Assembly (NCBI RefSeq): GCF_001695625.1
Contig: NZ_MBPN01000005.1
Location: 37,724-101,723 of the forward strand
Source: Pseudomonas defluvii
Lineage (GTDB): Bacteria; Pseudomonadota; Gammaproteobacteria; Pseudomonadales; Pseudomonadaceae
Reading direction: 5' to 3'
DNA length: 64,000 nucleotides
A model generated the notes under the pieces. The model was not told the DNA's origin. It was given only the letters and a program-made list of their open reading frames with translations, and did no database searches. Numbering within the stretch: position 1 is the stretch's first letter; the number at the start of each line of letters is the position of its first letter. A program made the translations under genes and the position numbers. Positions 25,470 to 34,949 of the stretch are shown piece by piece.

Positions 25470-26561
25470 TCAGCGTTTTGATGGCGAGACGATGATCTTC
25501 ACGTTTTCCTCTTTATTGTTCACCAGCTCGTCAAAGCCGCGCCCGACGATCTGTTCCAGGTCGATGCGCCCTGTCACCAGCGGGGTAATGTCCAGCCGCC
25601 CGTCGGCGATGAACGCGATGACGTCAGCAAACTCACCGTTGTACGCCAGGGCGCCGAGGACCTGTTTCTCGGTCGAGACCAGCTCAAAGAAATTGAACTC
25701 GCTCGGTTCTTCGAAGATCCCCACCAGTACGCACTTGCCTGCCTTGCGGAGGGTGTCGATGGCCAGTTTGGCGGTGTGCTTGTTGCCGATGCACTCGAAG
25801 CTGACATCGGCACCCAAGCCGTTGGTCAGGGCACGGATCTCGGCCAGGGCATCGCATTCCTTCGGATCGAGCACCACGCTGGCGCCCACCTCCAGGGCCT
25901 TGGCCTTGCGTGCGGACGACATTTCCAGGGCAATCACCTTGGCTGCGCCTGCCGCTTTGGCACACATGATGGTGCACAGGCCGATGGTGCCGGCGCCAAC
26001 CACGACGACAGTCTGGCCAAGCAGGTTGCCGGCTTTCTTGACCGCATGCATGCCCACCGCCAGGGGCTCGATCAGTGCGCCGGCCTCCCGAGGGAAACCG
26101 GCCGGTAGTTTGTACAGCAGGTTGGCCGGTACGTTGACGCGCTCGGCGAATGCACCGTTGTTCATCAGCCCGGTAAAGGCCAGGCGCTCGCAGATGTTGT
26201 ACAGGCCGTGGGTGCAGTAGTAGCAGGTGCCACAGTGCTGGCAGGCATCGGCGGCGACCGGGTCGCCGACGGCATAGCCTTCGACGCCGTCGCCGAGCTT
26301 GAGGATTTCGCCACAGAACTCGTGGCCCAGGATGCATTGGCCCTGGATGCCGGTCAGTGGGTGCGGGGCTTCGACCGGAATGAATACCGGGCCGGCCACG
26401 TATTCGTGCAGGTCGGAACCGCAGATGCCGCACCAGTCCACTTTGATCTGAACCCAGCCCGGCGGTGGGTCGGCGGGCAGTGGTACGTCTTCGACGCGGA
26501 TATCGTGGCGGCCATGCCAGACGGCGGCACGCATGCTAGCGGTGTTGGAAAGGTCGTTCAT
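25470..26561 (-). CDS. 2,3-butanediol dehydrogenase
   Basis: A 363-residue zinc-dependent medium-chain dehydrogenase that interconverts 2,3-butanediol and acetoin with NAD. Catalytic zinc ligands are in CGICGSD and GHEFCGE; the structural zinc site is CQHCGTCYYCTHGLYNIC; the NAD loop is VVGAGTIGL. Length equals that of BdhA-type enzymes. GGAGATAACGTC precedes the ATG at 26561; the longer frame to 26774 is inside acoC and is rejected. It lies 4 bases after acoC and completes an acetoin-butanediol operon by feeding acetoin to the AcoABC complex. Confidence 0.93.
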   Translation of the reverse strand: MNDLSNTASMRAAVWHGRHDIRVEDVPLPADPPPGWVQIKVDWCGICGSDLHEYVAGPVFIPVEAPHPLTGIQGQCILGHEFCGEILKLGDGVEGYAVGDPVAADACQHCGTCYYCTHGLYNICERLAFTGLMNNGAFAERVNVPANLLYKLPAGFPREAGALIEPLAVGMHAVKKAGNLLGQTVVVVGAGTIGLCTIMCAKAAGAAKVIALEMSSARKAKALEVGASVVLDPKECDALAEIRALTNGLGADVSFECIGNKHTAKLAIDTLRKAGKCVLVGIFEEPSEFNFFELVSTEKQVLGALAYNGEFADVIAFIADGRLDITPLVTGRIDLEQIVGRGFDELVNNKEENVKIIVSPSKR

Positions 26562-26565
26562 GACG

Positions 26566-27687
26566 TTATCTCCCTGATTGCTCGACGGCCTGAAGGAATG
26601 CCAGCAGGCACTGGTTGACCTCTTCGGCGGCTTCCATCTGCAGCATATGCCCCTGGCCGGGGAGGATCTTGACCTGTGCCGGTAGACCGTCCACATGGCT
26701 GGCCGGGATGATTGCGTCTTCGGCGCCCCAGAGCAGCAGGCTTGGCTGCTGCTCGACCACCACGCGCAGGTCATGCCGTTGTTGGCCGTTTTCGCAGATC
26801 ATTTGGGCCAGTTGTCGCAGCGCGCTGTCTACGCCTTCAAGGCGCTTGAACTTGAGCATGTCTTCGAGCATTTGGCGGGTGACCAGCCCGGGGTCGGAGA
26901 ACAGCTGCACCAGTTGCGGTTTGAGTGCGTTGCGGTTGCTGGCCTCGACAAAGCCTTGCAGGTAATCGGCATTGATTTCCCGGCCCAGGCCTGCGCTGGC
27001 CAGCAGGCTCAACGAGTGCACCCGGGACGGCGCCAGGCGTGCCAGGTTCAGTGCTACCGCGCCGCCCATGGAGTGCCCGGCCAGATGCACCCGTTCGATG
27101 TCCAGATGGTCGAGCAGGGCCAGTACGGTTTGGCTCAACTCATCCAGATCGCCCCGTTGCAAGGTCTTGCCGGACTCGCCATGACCGGGCAGGTCGAGGG
27201 CAATGACGCGGCGTTCGGCGGCCAGGCTCGGGTGATTGAACAGCCAGTTGTTCAGATCGCCGCCAAAGCCATGCACCAGCACCAGGGGCGTGCCACCCTG
27301 GCCGAGTTCGAAATAGCGCAGGGTGCGCCTGTCCAGATCGATTTTCTGCGGTGCCGGGCCGCTGTCCTGTTCGCTATCGCCGCCGGGGACGAACGCCTCC
27401 TGGAAGCGCTGCACAACCTGATCGATGTCTGCGTCGCTGGCCTCGCCTTCGACCACCACCGCGAGCAGGGCACCGACCGGCAAGGTTTCGTCGGGCCGGG
27501 CGATCTGTCGGCGCAACACCCCGCTGAACGGGGCTTCGACGCTGCTGGAGATCTTGTCGGTCTCGACATCCAGCACTTCGTCGCCCTTGTTGATTTGCGC
27601 GCCTTCTTCCACCAGCCAGGCATCGACCCGGCCTTCGGTCATCGACAGGCCCCATTTGGGCATGGTCAGGGTGTGGATCTGGCTCAT
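26566..27687 (-). CDS. acoC: AcoC, acetoin dehydrogenase E2 subunit
   Basis: A 373-residue fusion. Residues 1-78 form a lipoyl domain with the lipoylated lysine in VETDKISSS near residue 43. Residues about 110-370 form an alpha/beta hydrolase with the nucleophile serine in GHSMGGA. This layout, in place of the usual catalytic E2 domain, is characteristic of acetoin dehydrogenase AcoC. It transfers the acetyl group to CoA, giving acetyl-CoA and acetaldehyde from acetoin. Its start overlaps the acoB stop by 4 bases (ATGA). Confidence 0.94.
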   Translation of the reverse strand: MSQIHTLTMPKWGLSMTEGRVDAWLVEEGAQINKGDEVLDVETDKISSSVEAPFSGVLRRQIARPDETLPVGALLAVVVEGEASDADIDQVVQRFQEAFVPGGDSEQDSGPAPQKIDLDRRTLRYFELGQGGTPLVLVHGFGGDLNNWLFNHPSLAAERRVIALDLPGHGESGKTLQRGDLDELSQTVLALLDHLDIERVHLAGHSMGGAVALNLARLAPSRVHSLSLLASAGLGREINADYLQGFVEASNRNALKPQLVQLFSDPGLVTRQMLEDMLKFKRLEGVDSALRQLAQMICENGQQRHDLRVVVEQQPSLLLWGAEDAIIPASHVDGLPAQVKILPGQGHMLQMEAAEEVNQCLLAFLQAVEQSGR

Positions 27688-28703
27688 GCCGCCTTCCTCC
27701 CGGCCATGACCTTGTGCACCGCGGCTTCGATCTTCGCGGCTGTCGGGATATAGAGGTCCTCAAGGGCATCGGAGAATGGCACCGGTGTATGTGGTGCGGT
27801 GACCATTTCAATCGGTCCTTTCAATGCGGCGAAGGCTTTTTGCGCGACCAGCGCGCTGATGTCGGTGGCCATGGAACAGCGCGGGTTGGCTTCGTCGATC
27901 ACTACCAGGCGACCGGTTTTTTCCACGCTTTCCAGAATGCTGTCTTCGTCCAGCGGGCTGGTGGTGCGCAGGTCGAGTACTTCGCAATCGATGCCCTGGC
28001 GGGCCAGGCTGGCGGCGGCATCCATGGCCAGATGAACCATGCGCCCGTAGGTCACCAGGGTGATGTCGTCGCCGTCACGCAGGTAGTTGGCCTCACCGAA
28101 CGGGATGGTGTAGAGCTCTTCCGGCACCTCGCCCTGCATGCTGTAGAGCAGTTTGTGTTCACAGAAGATCACCGGATCGTTGTCGCGGATCGCCTGGATC
28201 AGCAGGCCCTTGGCGTCATAGGGCGACGATGGGCAGACCACTTTAAGGCCGGGGATATGTGTCCACAGCGAGGTGAGCATTTGCGAGTGCTGGGCGGCTG
28301 CGCGCAGGCCCGCACCCACCATGGTTCGCATGACCAGCGGGGTGACCGCCTTGCCACCGAACATGTAGCGGAACTTGGCCGCCTGGTTGAGGATCTGGTC
28401 GAGGCAGCAGCCGGCAAAATCGACGAACATCAACTCGCACACCGGGCGCAGGCCTTGGGTGGCAGCCCCGACAGCGGCGCCGACATAGCCGATCTCCGAC
28501 AGCGGGGCGTCCAGCACGCGCCCCGGAAATTGCGGGTACAGGCCTTTGGTTACGCCCAGTACGCCACCCCAGGCATCCTCGGCGCCGGGTGCGCCGGCAC
28601 CGCCTGCGACGTCTTCGCCAATGATGAAAACGCTGGTGTCGCGACGCATTTCCTGGGCCAGTGCTTCATTGATGGCCTGCTGGTAAGTGATCTTTCTCGC
28701 CAT
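27684..28703 (-). CDS. acoB: AcoB, acetoin dehydrogenase E1 beta subunit
   Basis: A 339-residue thiamine-diphosphate enzyme subunit with the transketolase pyrimidine-binding domain (about residues 5-180, including FIIGEDVAGG and LMFVDFAGC) and the C-terminal transketolase domain (VLDLRTTSPLD). It pairs with AcoA to cleave acetoin. A GGAGA site precedes the ATG at 28703, and its last codon overlaps the start of acoC. Confidence 0.95.
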   Translation of the reverse strand: MARKITYQQAINEALAQEMRRDTSVFIIGEDVAGGAGAPGAEDAWGGVLGVTKGLYPQFPGRVLDAPLSEIGYVGAAVGAATQGLRPVCELMFVDFAGCCLDQILNQAAKFRYMFGGKAVTPLVMRTMVGAGLRAAAQHSQMLTSLWTHIPGLKVVCPSSPYDAKGLLIQAIRDNDPVIFCEHKLLYSMQGEVPEELYTIPFGEANYLRDGDDITLVTYGRMVHLAMDAAASLARQGIDCEVLDLRTTSPLDEDSILESVEKTGRLVVIDEANPRCSMATDISALVAQKAFAALKGPIEMVTAPHTPVPFSDALEDLYIPTAAKIEAAVHKVMAGRKAA

Positions 28704-28738
28704 GATGATTCTCCACGTATTTTTGTTGTTGGGGTGGC

Positions 28739-29716
28739 TCAGGGGTAGGACACGTACACGTCGCTGAGCAGGTCGGCGGCTTCGGGTTTGGGGTCGGACT
28801 TGGCGCGGCGTACCGAGTCTTCGATCAGGTCCTCGACCTGGCCATCGATCTGGTCCAGTTGCTCGGTGCTGAGCAGGCCGGCGCGCACGGTGCGTTCACG
28901 GAATTGCATGAGGCAGTCGCGGGTTTCTCGCAGGTTTTTCACCTCGTCCGGGGCCCGGTAGGTCTGGGCGTCACCTTCGAAGTGGCCGTAGTAGCGGGTC
29001 AGCTTGACCTCTACCAGTGAGGGGCCTTGCCCGGCGCGGGCGCGGGCAATGGCGGCACCGGCAGCTTCATGTACGGCAAAGAAGTCGTAGCCATCGATGG
29101 TCACCCCCGGCATGCCGAAACCGGCAGCGCGGTCGGCGATGTGATCGCAGGCCACCGACCAGTTCGACGCAGTGGCTTCGGCATAACCGTTGTTCTCGGC
29201 GACGAAGATGCAGGGCAGGTTCATGATCGACGCCAGGTTCATGGCCTCGAACACTGCGCCTTCGTTGGAGCCGCCATCGCCGAAGAACACCACGGCAACG
29301 TCATCGGTGCCCTTGAGTTTGGCCGCCAGTGCCGCGCCTGCTACCAGCGGCGCACCTGCACCGACGATACCGTTTGCTCCGAGCATGCCTTTCTCCAGGT
29401 CGGCGATGTGCATCGAGCCGCCCTTGCCGCCGCAGACGCCGGTTTTCTTGCCGTAGATCTCGGCCATCATCCCGTACACATCGACGCCCTTGGCAATGCA
29501 GTGGCCGTGACCACGGTGGTTGGAGGCAATGCAGTCGCTGTCGCGCAGGTGTGCCATCACCCCGGCGGCGGACGCTTCCTCGCCGGCATACAAGTGGACG
29601 AAACCGGGAATCTCGCCAGTGGCGAACTCCACGTGCAGGCGTTCTTCAAAGGCGCGGATGGTGCGCATGACCTGATAGGCATGCAGCAGTTGTTCGGTGG
29701 ACAGGTGAGTGGACAT
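28739..29716 (-). CDS. acoA: AcoA, acetoin dehydrogenase E1 alpha subunit
   Basis: A 325-residue thiamine-diphosphate-binding subunit. The cofactor motif GDGGSNEG runs to a downstream NN about 30 residues later, and GGKGGSMH precedes it. The ATG at 29716 has GGAGAACAA upstream; a longer frame to 29830 overlaps acoX and is rejected. With AcoB it forms the E1 heterotetramer that decarboxylates acetoin-bound thiamine. Confidence 0.95.
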   Translation of the reverse strand: MSTHLSTEQLLHAYQVMRTIRAFEERLHVEFATGEIPGFVHLYAGEEASAAGVMAHLRDSDCIASNHRGHGHCIAKGVDVYGMMAEIYGKKTGVCGGKGGSMHIADLEKGMLGANGIVGAGAPLVAGAALAAKLKGTDDVAVVFFGDGGSNEGAVFEAMNLASIMNLPCIFVAENNGYAEATASNWSVACDHIADRAAGFGMPGVTIDGYDFFAVHEAAGAAIARARAGQGPSLVEVKLTRYYGHFEGDAQTYRAPDEVKNLRETRDCLMQFRERTVRAGLLSTEQLDQIDGQVEDLIEDSVRRAKSDPKPEAADLLSDVYVSYP

Positions 29717-29738
29717 CTTGTTGTTCTCCAGGGTTGTC

Positions 29739-30797
29739 TCAGCACGGTTGATTCGCAGGGTGTTGCGGGTGTTCACGGCCAACGGCCAACAGGCGATGGC
29801 GGGCGGCGTAGGCGAGCACCGCTTCGACATCGATGCTCAACGGGCCATGGCCGTCGAGGGTGATGGTGGGGCGGTCCTGCTCGCTGAACTCGATTTCGCG
29901 TTCACCGTCCAAGGCCAGGGTGCCGCTGGCAAGGCTCAGTGAGTGGGCCACGCCAGGTGTCAGGGTGCCGGCGGCGGTGACTCCGCAGCCCAGCAGCAGG
30001 CCGGGTGCCAGCGGTGCCAGCAGGGCCTGGTCGGCGTGGGGGTGCAGGCGTACCCAGGCGCCCTCGGGGGCATTTCGGGGTACCGGACACCACAGCCCGC
30101 ACAGTGCCGAGAGGCCGATGGCATGAGGTTCGGCGAAGGTCACGAAGACTTCCGCAAGGTCTTCCGTGCGGCTGATGGCGCGGGCACCGACAAAACGTTG
30201 TGGCGACACCGCGACGTCCACCAGCGCCCATTCACAGATACCTCGGTTGGGTTCGCGCACGAGCAGGCGTTTGTTGCGCCGCAGGCTGACCGGTGCCGGC
30301 ACCCGGCCACTGGCATAGAGGCCACCGGCCAGGCCTGCGCTGGTGGCTTCGCGCAGTTCAGGAAAGGCATTGTTGGTGCCGGTGGAGAGCGTCAGCAGTG
30401 GGATGTCACCTACCTCGGCAGCCACTGCCTTGTGGGTACCGTCGCCACCCAGCACTGCAATGAGTGTGGCGCCCTGCTCGACCATCAGGCGGGCGGCCAG
30501 GCGGGTATCCTCGACGGTCTGGCGCAGCGGCATGTCGAGGATGCGCAGCTGTGGCCAACGCTGCTGGGCAGCCTGTGGCCCGAGGCCCGCCTTGAGTACG
30601 GCAGCGGCGATACCGGTCATGTCCGGCGGCAGCAGCACCTGGTCAACCCCGGTCGCGGCAAAGGCCGCCAACAGGCGTTGCACGGCCGAGGCCTTGTCGG
30701 TGCTGGAGTAGAGCCCAGCGTTGGCAGTCAGTCGGCGCAGATCGCGACCCGAAGCCGGGTTGGCGATGATGCCTACGGTGAGAACGGGATGGCTCAT
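29739..30797 (-). CDS. acoX: AcoX, ATP-NAD kinase-like protein of the acetoin operon
   Basis: A 352-residue protein with the NAD-kinase-type GGDGTHKA loop near residue 103 and GIIANPASGRDLRR at the start. AcoX is always the first gene of acetoin operons in Pseudomonas and Cupriavidus; its role is unproven and growth on acetoin has been reported not to require it in some species. The long upstream frame to 31097 runs through the promoter; the ATG at 30797, with AAAGGTG 6 bases before it, lies about 23 bases after the predicted sigma-54 start site. Confidence 0.92.
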   Translation of the reverse strand: MSHPVLTVGIIANPASGRDLRRLTANAGLYSSTDKASAVQRLLAAFAATGVDQVLLPPDMTGIAAAVLKAGLGPQAAQQRWPQLRILDMPLRQTVEDTRLAARLMVEQGATLIAVLGGDGTHKAVAAEVGDIPLLTLSTGTNNAFPELREATSAGLAGGLYASGRVPAPVSLRRNKRLLVREPNRGICEWALVDVAVSPQRFVGARAISRTEDLAEVFVTFAEPHAIGLSALCGLWCPVPRNAPEGAWVRLHPHADQALLAPLAPGLLLGCGVTAAGTLTPGVAHSLSLASGTLALDGEREIEFSEQDRPTITLDGHGPLSIDVEAVLAYAARHRLLAVGREHPQHPANQPC

Positions 30798-30830
30798 GGG
30801 CACACCTTTGGTTTTGTTTGTCAGGGCTAG

Positions 30831-30848
30831 AGCAAGCGCGGTGCCAAG
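30831..30848 (-). promoter_or_regulatory. Sigma-54 promoter of the aco operon
   Basis: On the minus strand TTGGCAC-N5-TTGCT matches the -24/-12 consensus of sigma-54 (GG at -24, GC at -12) with correct spacing. The implied start is near 30820, giving a leader of about 23 bases before acoX. This fits the divergent AcoR, which has the sigma-54 contact motif GAFTGA. Confidence 0.85.
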
Positions 30849-30960
30849 GTGCCTTGAGCGATGCGCAAAGGGCCGTTCCAGAGCGGTTTTGTAGTGAGGT
30901 TGGGCGCGCGCGTGGCACGGTGCGGCAAGACGCTGGGTGTCAGTCGCAGGGGCCGTTTGC

Positions 30961-30985
30961 TGAGACGCCGAGACGCTGCGTCTCA
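30961..30985. promoter_or_regulatory. Candidate AcoR upstream activating sequence
   Basis: The unit GAGACG occurs twice in tandem and once inverted: GAGACGCTGCGTCTC is a perfect palindrome with 6-base arms (30970-30984), nested in TGAGACG and CGTCTCA arms spaced by 11 (30961-30985). It lies about 150 bases upstream of the predicted acoX start site, the usual range for an enhancer-binding protein, and about 95 bases before acoR, so it could also control acoR. Confidence 0.55.
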
Positions 30986-31077
30986 CAGAGGCCATGGCGC
31001 AGGCAGTGCTTGTCGAGGTCCGGCAATGGGCGCTTAATGGGCCGCATAACGACAAGAACACGAGAACCGGAGGCCCC

Positions 31078-32958
31078 ATGCTTGCCGCGAACTCCAAGGC
31101 CCACGTCGATTGCGTCAGCCGTGTGCTGAAGAACGCCGATCGTCTGCCTCAAGCGCCGGTCCCGGCGCCTATCCTCGACTCCTGGCGCCGCTCCATGGAG
31201 CAGCACCGTCTTGACCCGGCCTCGCTGCAAGGGCCACGTATCCTCTCGCAAAGCTCGCTGAATGAATGCCGCGAGCGCGCCGAGCTGTTCCTGCGCATCG
31301 CCAGTGATGCTGTGGCACGCCTGCACGGGCGGGTGCGTGATGCCGACTACTGTGTGCTGTTGACCGATGCCCAGGGGCGCACCATCGACTACCGCGTCGA
31401 GTCGACGATTCGCAACGACTGCCGCAAGGCGGGCCTTTACCTGGGTACCTGTTGGTCGGAAGGCGAGGAGGGCACCTGTGGCGTGGCTGGGGTACTGACC
31501 AGTCATGCACCGGTCACTGTGCACAAGCGCGATCACTTTCGAGCAGCCTTCATCGGCCTGACCTGCTCGGCTGCCCCGGTATTTGACCCTCAGGGCGCCC
31601 TGTTGGGCGTGCTCGATGTCTCGGCGCTGCAATCGCCGGACGACCGTCGCAGCCAGCACTTGATCCGGCAGATGGTCGTCCAGAGTGCGCGTGAGATCGA
31701 GAACGCCTTTTTCATGCACAACGCCGAACAGCATTGGGTGTTGCGCGCTCACAGTGCGCCTGGCTACGTCGACAGCCAGCCAGACTTTCTCCTGGCCTGG
31801 GATGCCGACGGGCGCTTGCAGGCGCTCAACAGTGTGGCCCGGCGGGTGGTGCTTGAGCAGTGCGGGCAGGTGCCGGAGCACATTGGCCAGTTGTTCGACC
31901 TGGAGACCCTGCGGGCCGCGACCGACGAGGCGGCCCAGCGTTTGAACTGGACTGCCGCCGGTGGCGAAGTACACGCCCGGGTCAGTTCGCCACGACGCCA
32001 GCCAGTGCAGCGGGCGACTCGAATTGGACAGCTTGCGGTCGATCCGCGAGTGACGGAAGCCTTGCGCCTGGCGACGCGGGTCAAGGACTGCAACCTGGCG
32101 GTGCTGGTCCAAGGTGAGACAGGCTCGGGCAAGGAGGTTTTTGCCCGGCAGTTGCATCAGCGCAGTGCGCGAGCGGAAGGGCCTTTTGTGGCGCTCAACT
32201 GTGCGGCAATCCCCGAGAGCCTGATCGAGAGTGAGTTGTTCGGCTACGTCGCCGGAGCCTTCACGGGGGCCTCGACCAAAGGGATGCGTGGGCTGCTGCA
32301 GCAGGCTGATGGCGGTACGCTGTTTCTCGACGAGATCGGTGACATGCCGCTAGGTCTGCAAACGCGTTTGCTGCGGGTGCTGGCTGAGGGTGAAGTGGCC
32401 CCTCTTGGGGCTTCACGGCGTGAGCGGGTGGATATTCAGGTGATCTGCGCCACGCACCGCGACCTGGTTGCAATGGTGGCTGCGGGCAGTTTTCGAGAGG
32501 ACCTGTACTTTCGGTTGGCCAACGCCCGTTTTGAACTGCCGCCGTTGCGCGAGCGTAGTGACTTGTTGGTATTGATCAATCAGGTGCTGGAAGAAGAGGC
32601 GAAAGCCTGTGGTGTGCAGGTGGGGCTTGGGGCGGCGGCGCTGGAGTGCCTGTTGAGCTACCGCTGGCCGGGTAATCTGCGTCAACTGCGGCAGGTGTTG
32701 CGGTATGCCTGTGCCGTATGCAGTGCCGGCACCTTGCAGGTGGAGGACCTGCCGCTGGACGTGCGCGGTGCGCAGTGCCCGGCACCCGAGCAGCAGCGGG
32801 TCAGCCCGCAGCGGCAAGTGCTGCTTGACGCGCTGGTGCGTCATCGTTGGAAACCGGGTGATGCTGCGCGCGCGCTGGGAATCTCGCGGGCGACGTTGTA
32901 CCGACGGGTGCATGAACATGGCATTGAAATGCCAAGGATGCAGGCGCCGCGTACGTGA
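31078..32958 (+). CDS. acoR: AcoR, sigma-54-dependent activator of acetoin catabolism
   Basis: A 626-residue enhancer-binding protein. The N-terminal GAF-type sensory region spans about residues 60-220 and probably responds to acetoin or acetaldehyde. The AAA+ domain has Walker A GETGSGKE (346-353), GAFTGA (393-398) that touches sigma-54, and GGTLFLDEIGDMP. A Fis-type helix-turn-helix ends the protein (AARALGISRATLYRRV). The ATG at 31078 follows CCGGAGG by 5 bases; the frame from 30994 starts in the regulatory region and is rejected. Divergent from acoX, it should activate the sigma-54 promoter found there. Confidence 0.94.
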   Translation: MLAANSKAHVDCVSRVLKNADRLPQAPVPAPILDSWRRSMEQHRLDPASLQGPRILSQSSLNECRERAELFLRIASDAVARLHGRVRDADYCVLLTDAQGRTIDYRVESTIRNDCRKAGLYLGTCWSEGEEGTCGVAGVLTSHAPVTVHKRDHFRAAFIGLTCSAAPVFDPQGALLGVLDVSALQSPDDRRSQHLIRQMVVQSAREIENAFFMHNAEQHWVLRAHSAPGYVDSQPDFLLAWDADGRLQALNSVARRVVLEQCGQVPEHIGQLFDLETLRAATDEAAQRLNWTAAGGEVHARVSSPRRQPVQRATRIGQLAVDPRVTEALRLATRVKDCNLAVLVQGETGSGKEVFARQLHQRSARAEGPFVALNCAAIPESLIESELFGYVAGAFTGASTKGMRGLLQQADGGTLFLDEIGDMPLGLQTRLLRVLAEGEVAPLGASRRERVDIQVICATHRDLVAMVAAGSFREDLYFRLANARFELPPLRERSDLLVLINQVLEEEAKACGVQVGLGAAALECLLSYRWPGNLRQLRQVLRYACAVCSAGTLQVEDLPLDVRGAQCPAPEQQRVSPQRQVLLDALVRHRWKPGDAARALGISRATLYRRVHEHGIEMPRMQAPRT

Positions 32959-32975
32959 GTCCCCTATAAAACAAA

Positions 32976-33003
32976 AAGCCCCTGGCCTTTCGGTCAGGGG
33001 CTT
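32976..33003. terminator. Bidirectional terminator between acoR and accC
   Basis: AAGCCCCTGGCC and GGTCAGGGGCTT pair around TTTC (one G-T pair). On the minus strand, after accC, the stem is followed by a long T-rich run; on the plus strand, after acoR, by a weaker one. It separates two converging transcripts. Confidence 0.85.
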
Positions 33004-33021
33004 CTGTACATCACTTTCGGA

Positions 33022-34383
33022 TCACTCCTGGTTAGCCAGTTTGTGTTCCAGATAGTGAATGTTCACGCCGCCTTTGCAGAAACCTTCATCACGCACCAGG
33101 TCGCGGTGCAGTGGAATGTTGGTTTTGATGCCATCAACGACGATCTCGTCCAGGGCATTGCGCATACGGGCCATGGCCTCGTCGCGGTCTTTGCCGTAGG
33201 TGATCAGCTTGCCGATCAGCGAGTCGTAGTTCGGCGGTACGCTGTAGCCGCTGTACAGGTGCGAATCGACACGGATGCCGTTGCCGCCTGGCGCGTGGAA
33301 GTGCTTGACCGTGCCTGGGCTCGGGATGAACTTCTTCGGGTCCTCGGCGTTGATCCGGCATTCCAGCGAGTGGCCGCGAATCACGACGTCTTCCTGGGTG
33401 AACGACAGCTTGTTGCCAGCGGCGATGCTCAGCATCTCCTTGACGATGTCGATGCCTGTGACCATCTCCGAAACCGGGTGCTCCACCTGAACACGGGTGT
33501 TCATTTCGATGAAGTAGAAGTTGCCGTTTTCGTAGAGGAACTCGAAGGTGCCAGCACCACGGTAGCCGATCTCGATGCACGCCTGGACGCAGCGGGCAAA
33601 GACTTCCTGACGGGCTTTCTCGTCGATGCCTGGTGCTGGTGCTTCTTCCAGCACTTTCTGGTGACGACGCTGCAGCGAGCAGTCACGGTCGCCCAGGTGG
33701 ATGGCATTGCCTTGGCCGTCGGACAGTACCTGAACTTCCACGTGACGTGGGTTGGTCAGGAACTTCTCCAGGTAGACCATGGAGTTGCCGAACGCAGCAC
33801 CGGCTTCGGTACGGGTCAGTTTGGCCGAGGCAATCAGGTCCTCTTCCTTGTGCACCACACGCATGCCGCGACCACCACCGCCACCGGCGGCCTTGATGAT
33901 CACTGGATAGCCGACTTCACGGCCAATGGCCAGTGCAGTCTCTTCGTCTTCCGGCAGTGGGCCGTCGGAGCCTGGTACGGTCGGTACACCGGCGCGCTTC
34001 ATGGCGTCCTTGGCCGAAACCTTGTCGCCCATCAGGCGAATGGTGTCGGCTTTTGGGCCAATGAAGGCAAACCCGGAGTTTTCTACCTGCTCGGCGAAGT
34101 CGGCGTTTTCCGCGAGGAAGCCGTAGCCTGGGTGAATGGCGGTAGCGCCGGTCACTTCAGCCGCGGCGATGATTGCCGGGATGTGCAGGTAGGACTGGCT
34201 GGCCGAAGCCGGGCCGATGCAAACCGATTCGTCGGCCAGGCCCAGGTGCATCAGCTCGCGGTCAGCCGTGGAGTGTACGGCGACGGTCTTGATGCCCATC
34301 TCTTTGCAGGCACGCAGGATCCGCAGGGCAATTTCACCGCGGTTGGCGATCAGAACTTTTTCCAACTTCGCAGGTTTCAACAT
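33022..34383 (-). CDS. accC: AccC, biotin carboxylase of acetyl-CoA carboxylase
   Basis: A 453-residue ATP-grasp enzyme that carboxylates biotin on AccB, the first step of fatty acid synthesis. [13 protein letters not shown] opens the protein; the glycine-rich [11 protein letters not shown] loop, the [10 protein letters not shown] motif and the [12 protein letters not shown] segment are intact. GGAGAGCC precedes the ATG at 34383. It lies 17 bases after accB and forms the usual accBC operon, here preceded by aroQ. Confidence 0.97.
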   Translation of the reverse strand: MLKPAKLEKVLIANRGEIALRILRACKEMGIKTVAVHSTADRELMHLGLADESVCIGPASASQSYLHIPAIIAAAEVTGATAIHPGYGFLAENADFAEQVENSGFAFIGPKADTIRLMGDKVSAKDAMKRAGVPTVPGSDGPLPEDEETALAIGREVGYPVIIKAAGGGGGRGMRVVHKEEDLIASAKLTRTEAGAAFGNSMVYLEKFLTNPRHVEVQVLSDGQGNAIHLGDRDCSLQRRHQKVLEEAPAPGIDEKARQEVFARCVQACIEIGYRGAGTFEFLYENGNFYFIEMNTRVQVEHPVSEMVTGIDIVKEMLSIAAGNKLSFTQEDVVIRGHSLECRINAEDPKKFIPSPGTVKHFHAPGGNGIRVDSHLYSGYSVPPNYDSLIGKLITYGKDRDEAMARMRNALDEIVVDGIKTNIPLHRDLVRDEGFCKGGVNIHYLEHKLANQE

Positions 34384-34400
34384 CGTTGGCTCTCCGCGGT

Positions 34401-34859
34401 TCAAACGATGGTGAACAGCGGCTGGTCGAACTCAACCGGCTGGCCGTCTTCTACCAGAATGGATTCAATCACACCGCTGGTTTCAGCTTCGATGTGGTTC
34501 ATCATTTTCATGGCTTCGACGATGCACAGGGTGTCGCCTTTCTTCACGGTCTGGCCAACTTCAGCGAAGTTTGGCGAGGTTGGCGAAGGCTTGCGGTAGA
34601 AGGTACCGACCATTGGCGAGCGAACCACGGTGCCGTTCAGTTTTGGCGCGGCGGCAGCTTCGGCAACCGGGGCTGCAGCAGCTGGTGCAGCGGCAGGTGC
34701 GACGGCAGCAGCCATAGGGGCTGGCGCGTAGTACTGCTGAGCTGGAGTCTTGCTGTGGCGGCTGATCCGTACGGATTCTTCGCCTTCCTTGATCTCCAGC
34801 TCGTCGATGCCGGACTCTTCCAGCAGTTCGATCAGTTTCTTGACTTTACGGATATCCAT
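34401..34859 (-). CDS. accB: AccB, biotin carboxyl carrier protein
   Basis: A 152-residue carrier. The N-terminal helical region ([16 protein letters not shown]) is followed by an Ala/Pro-rich flexible linker (about residues 45-75) and a biotinyl domain with the biotinylated lysine in EAMKMMN. It shuttles carboxybiotin between AccC and the AccAD transferase. The 90 bases before it hold only a small AAACGT and ACGTTT inverted repeat and no evident terminator, so co-transcription with aroQ is likely. Confidence 0.97.
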   Translation of the reverse strand: MDIRKVKKLIELLEESGIDELEIKEGEESVRISRHSKTPAQQYYAPAPMAAAVAPAAAPAAAAPVAEAAAAPKLNGTVVRSPMVGTFYRKPSPTSPNFAEVGQTVKKGDTLCIVEAMKMMNHIEAETSGVIESILVEDGQPVEFDQPLFTIV

Positions 34860-34949
34860 GAATCATCAACTCCCAAGGTTCGGTCAGGGGCGTATAAACG
34901 TGTAATCAAACGTTTCTATGAGCCCGGCCAATGGGCCAGGTACTCGTTA

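Noticed and set aside
30913..30927. A second sigma-54-like site reading towards acoR (TGGCACGGTGCGGCA)
   Set aside because: The -12 GC is not at the required distance from the -24 GG.
33043..34599. A 518-codon plus-strand frame opposite accC and part of accB
   Set aside because: Crosses two well-defined genes and their spacer, with no homology that I can see.
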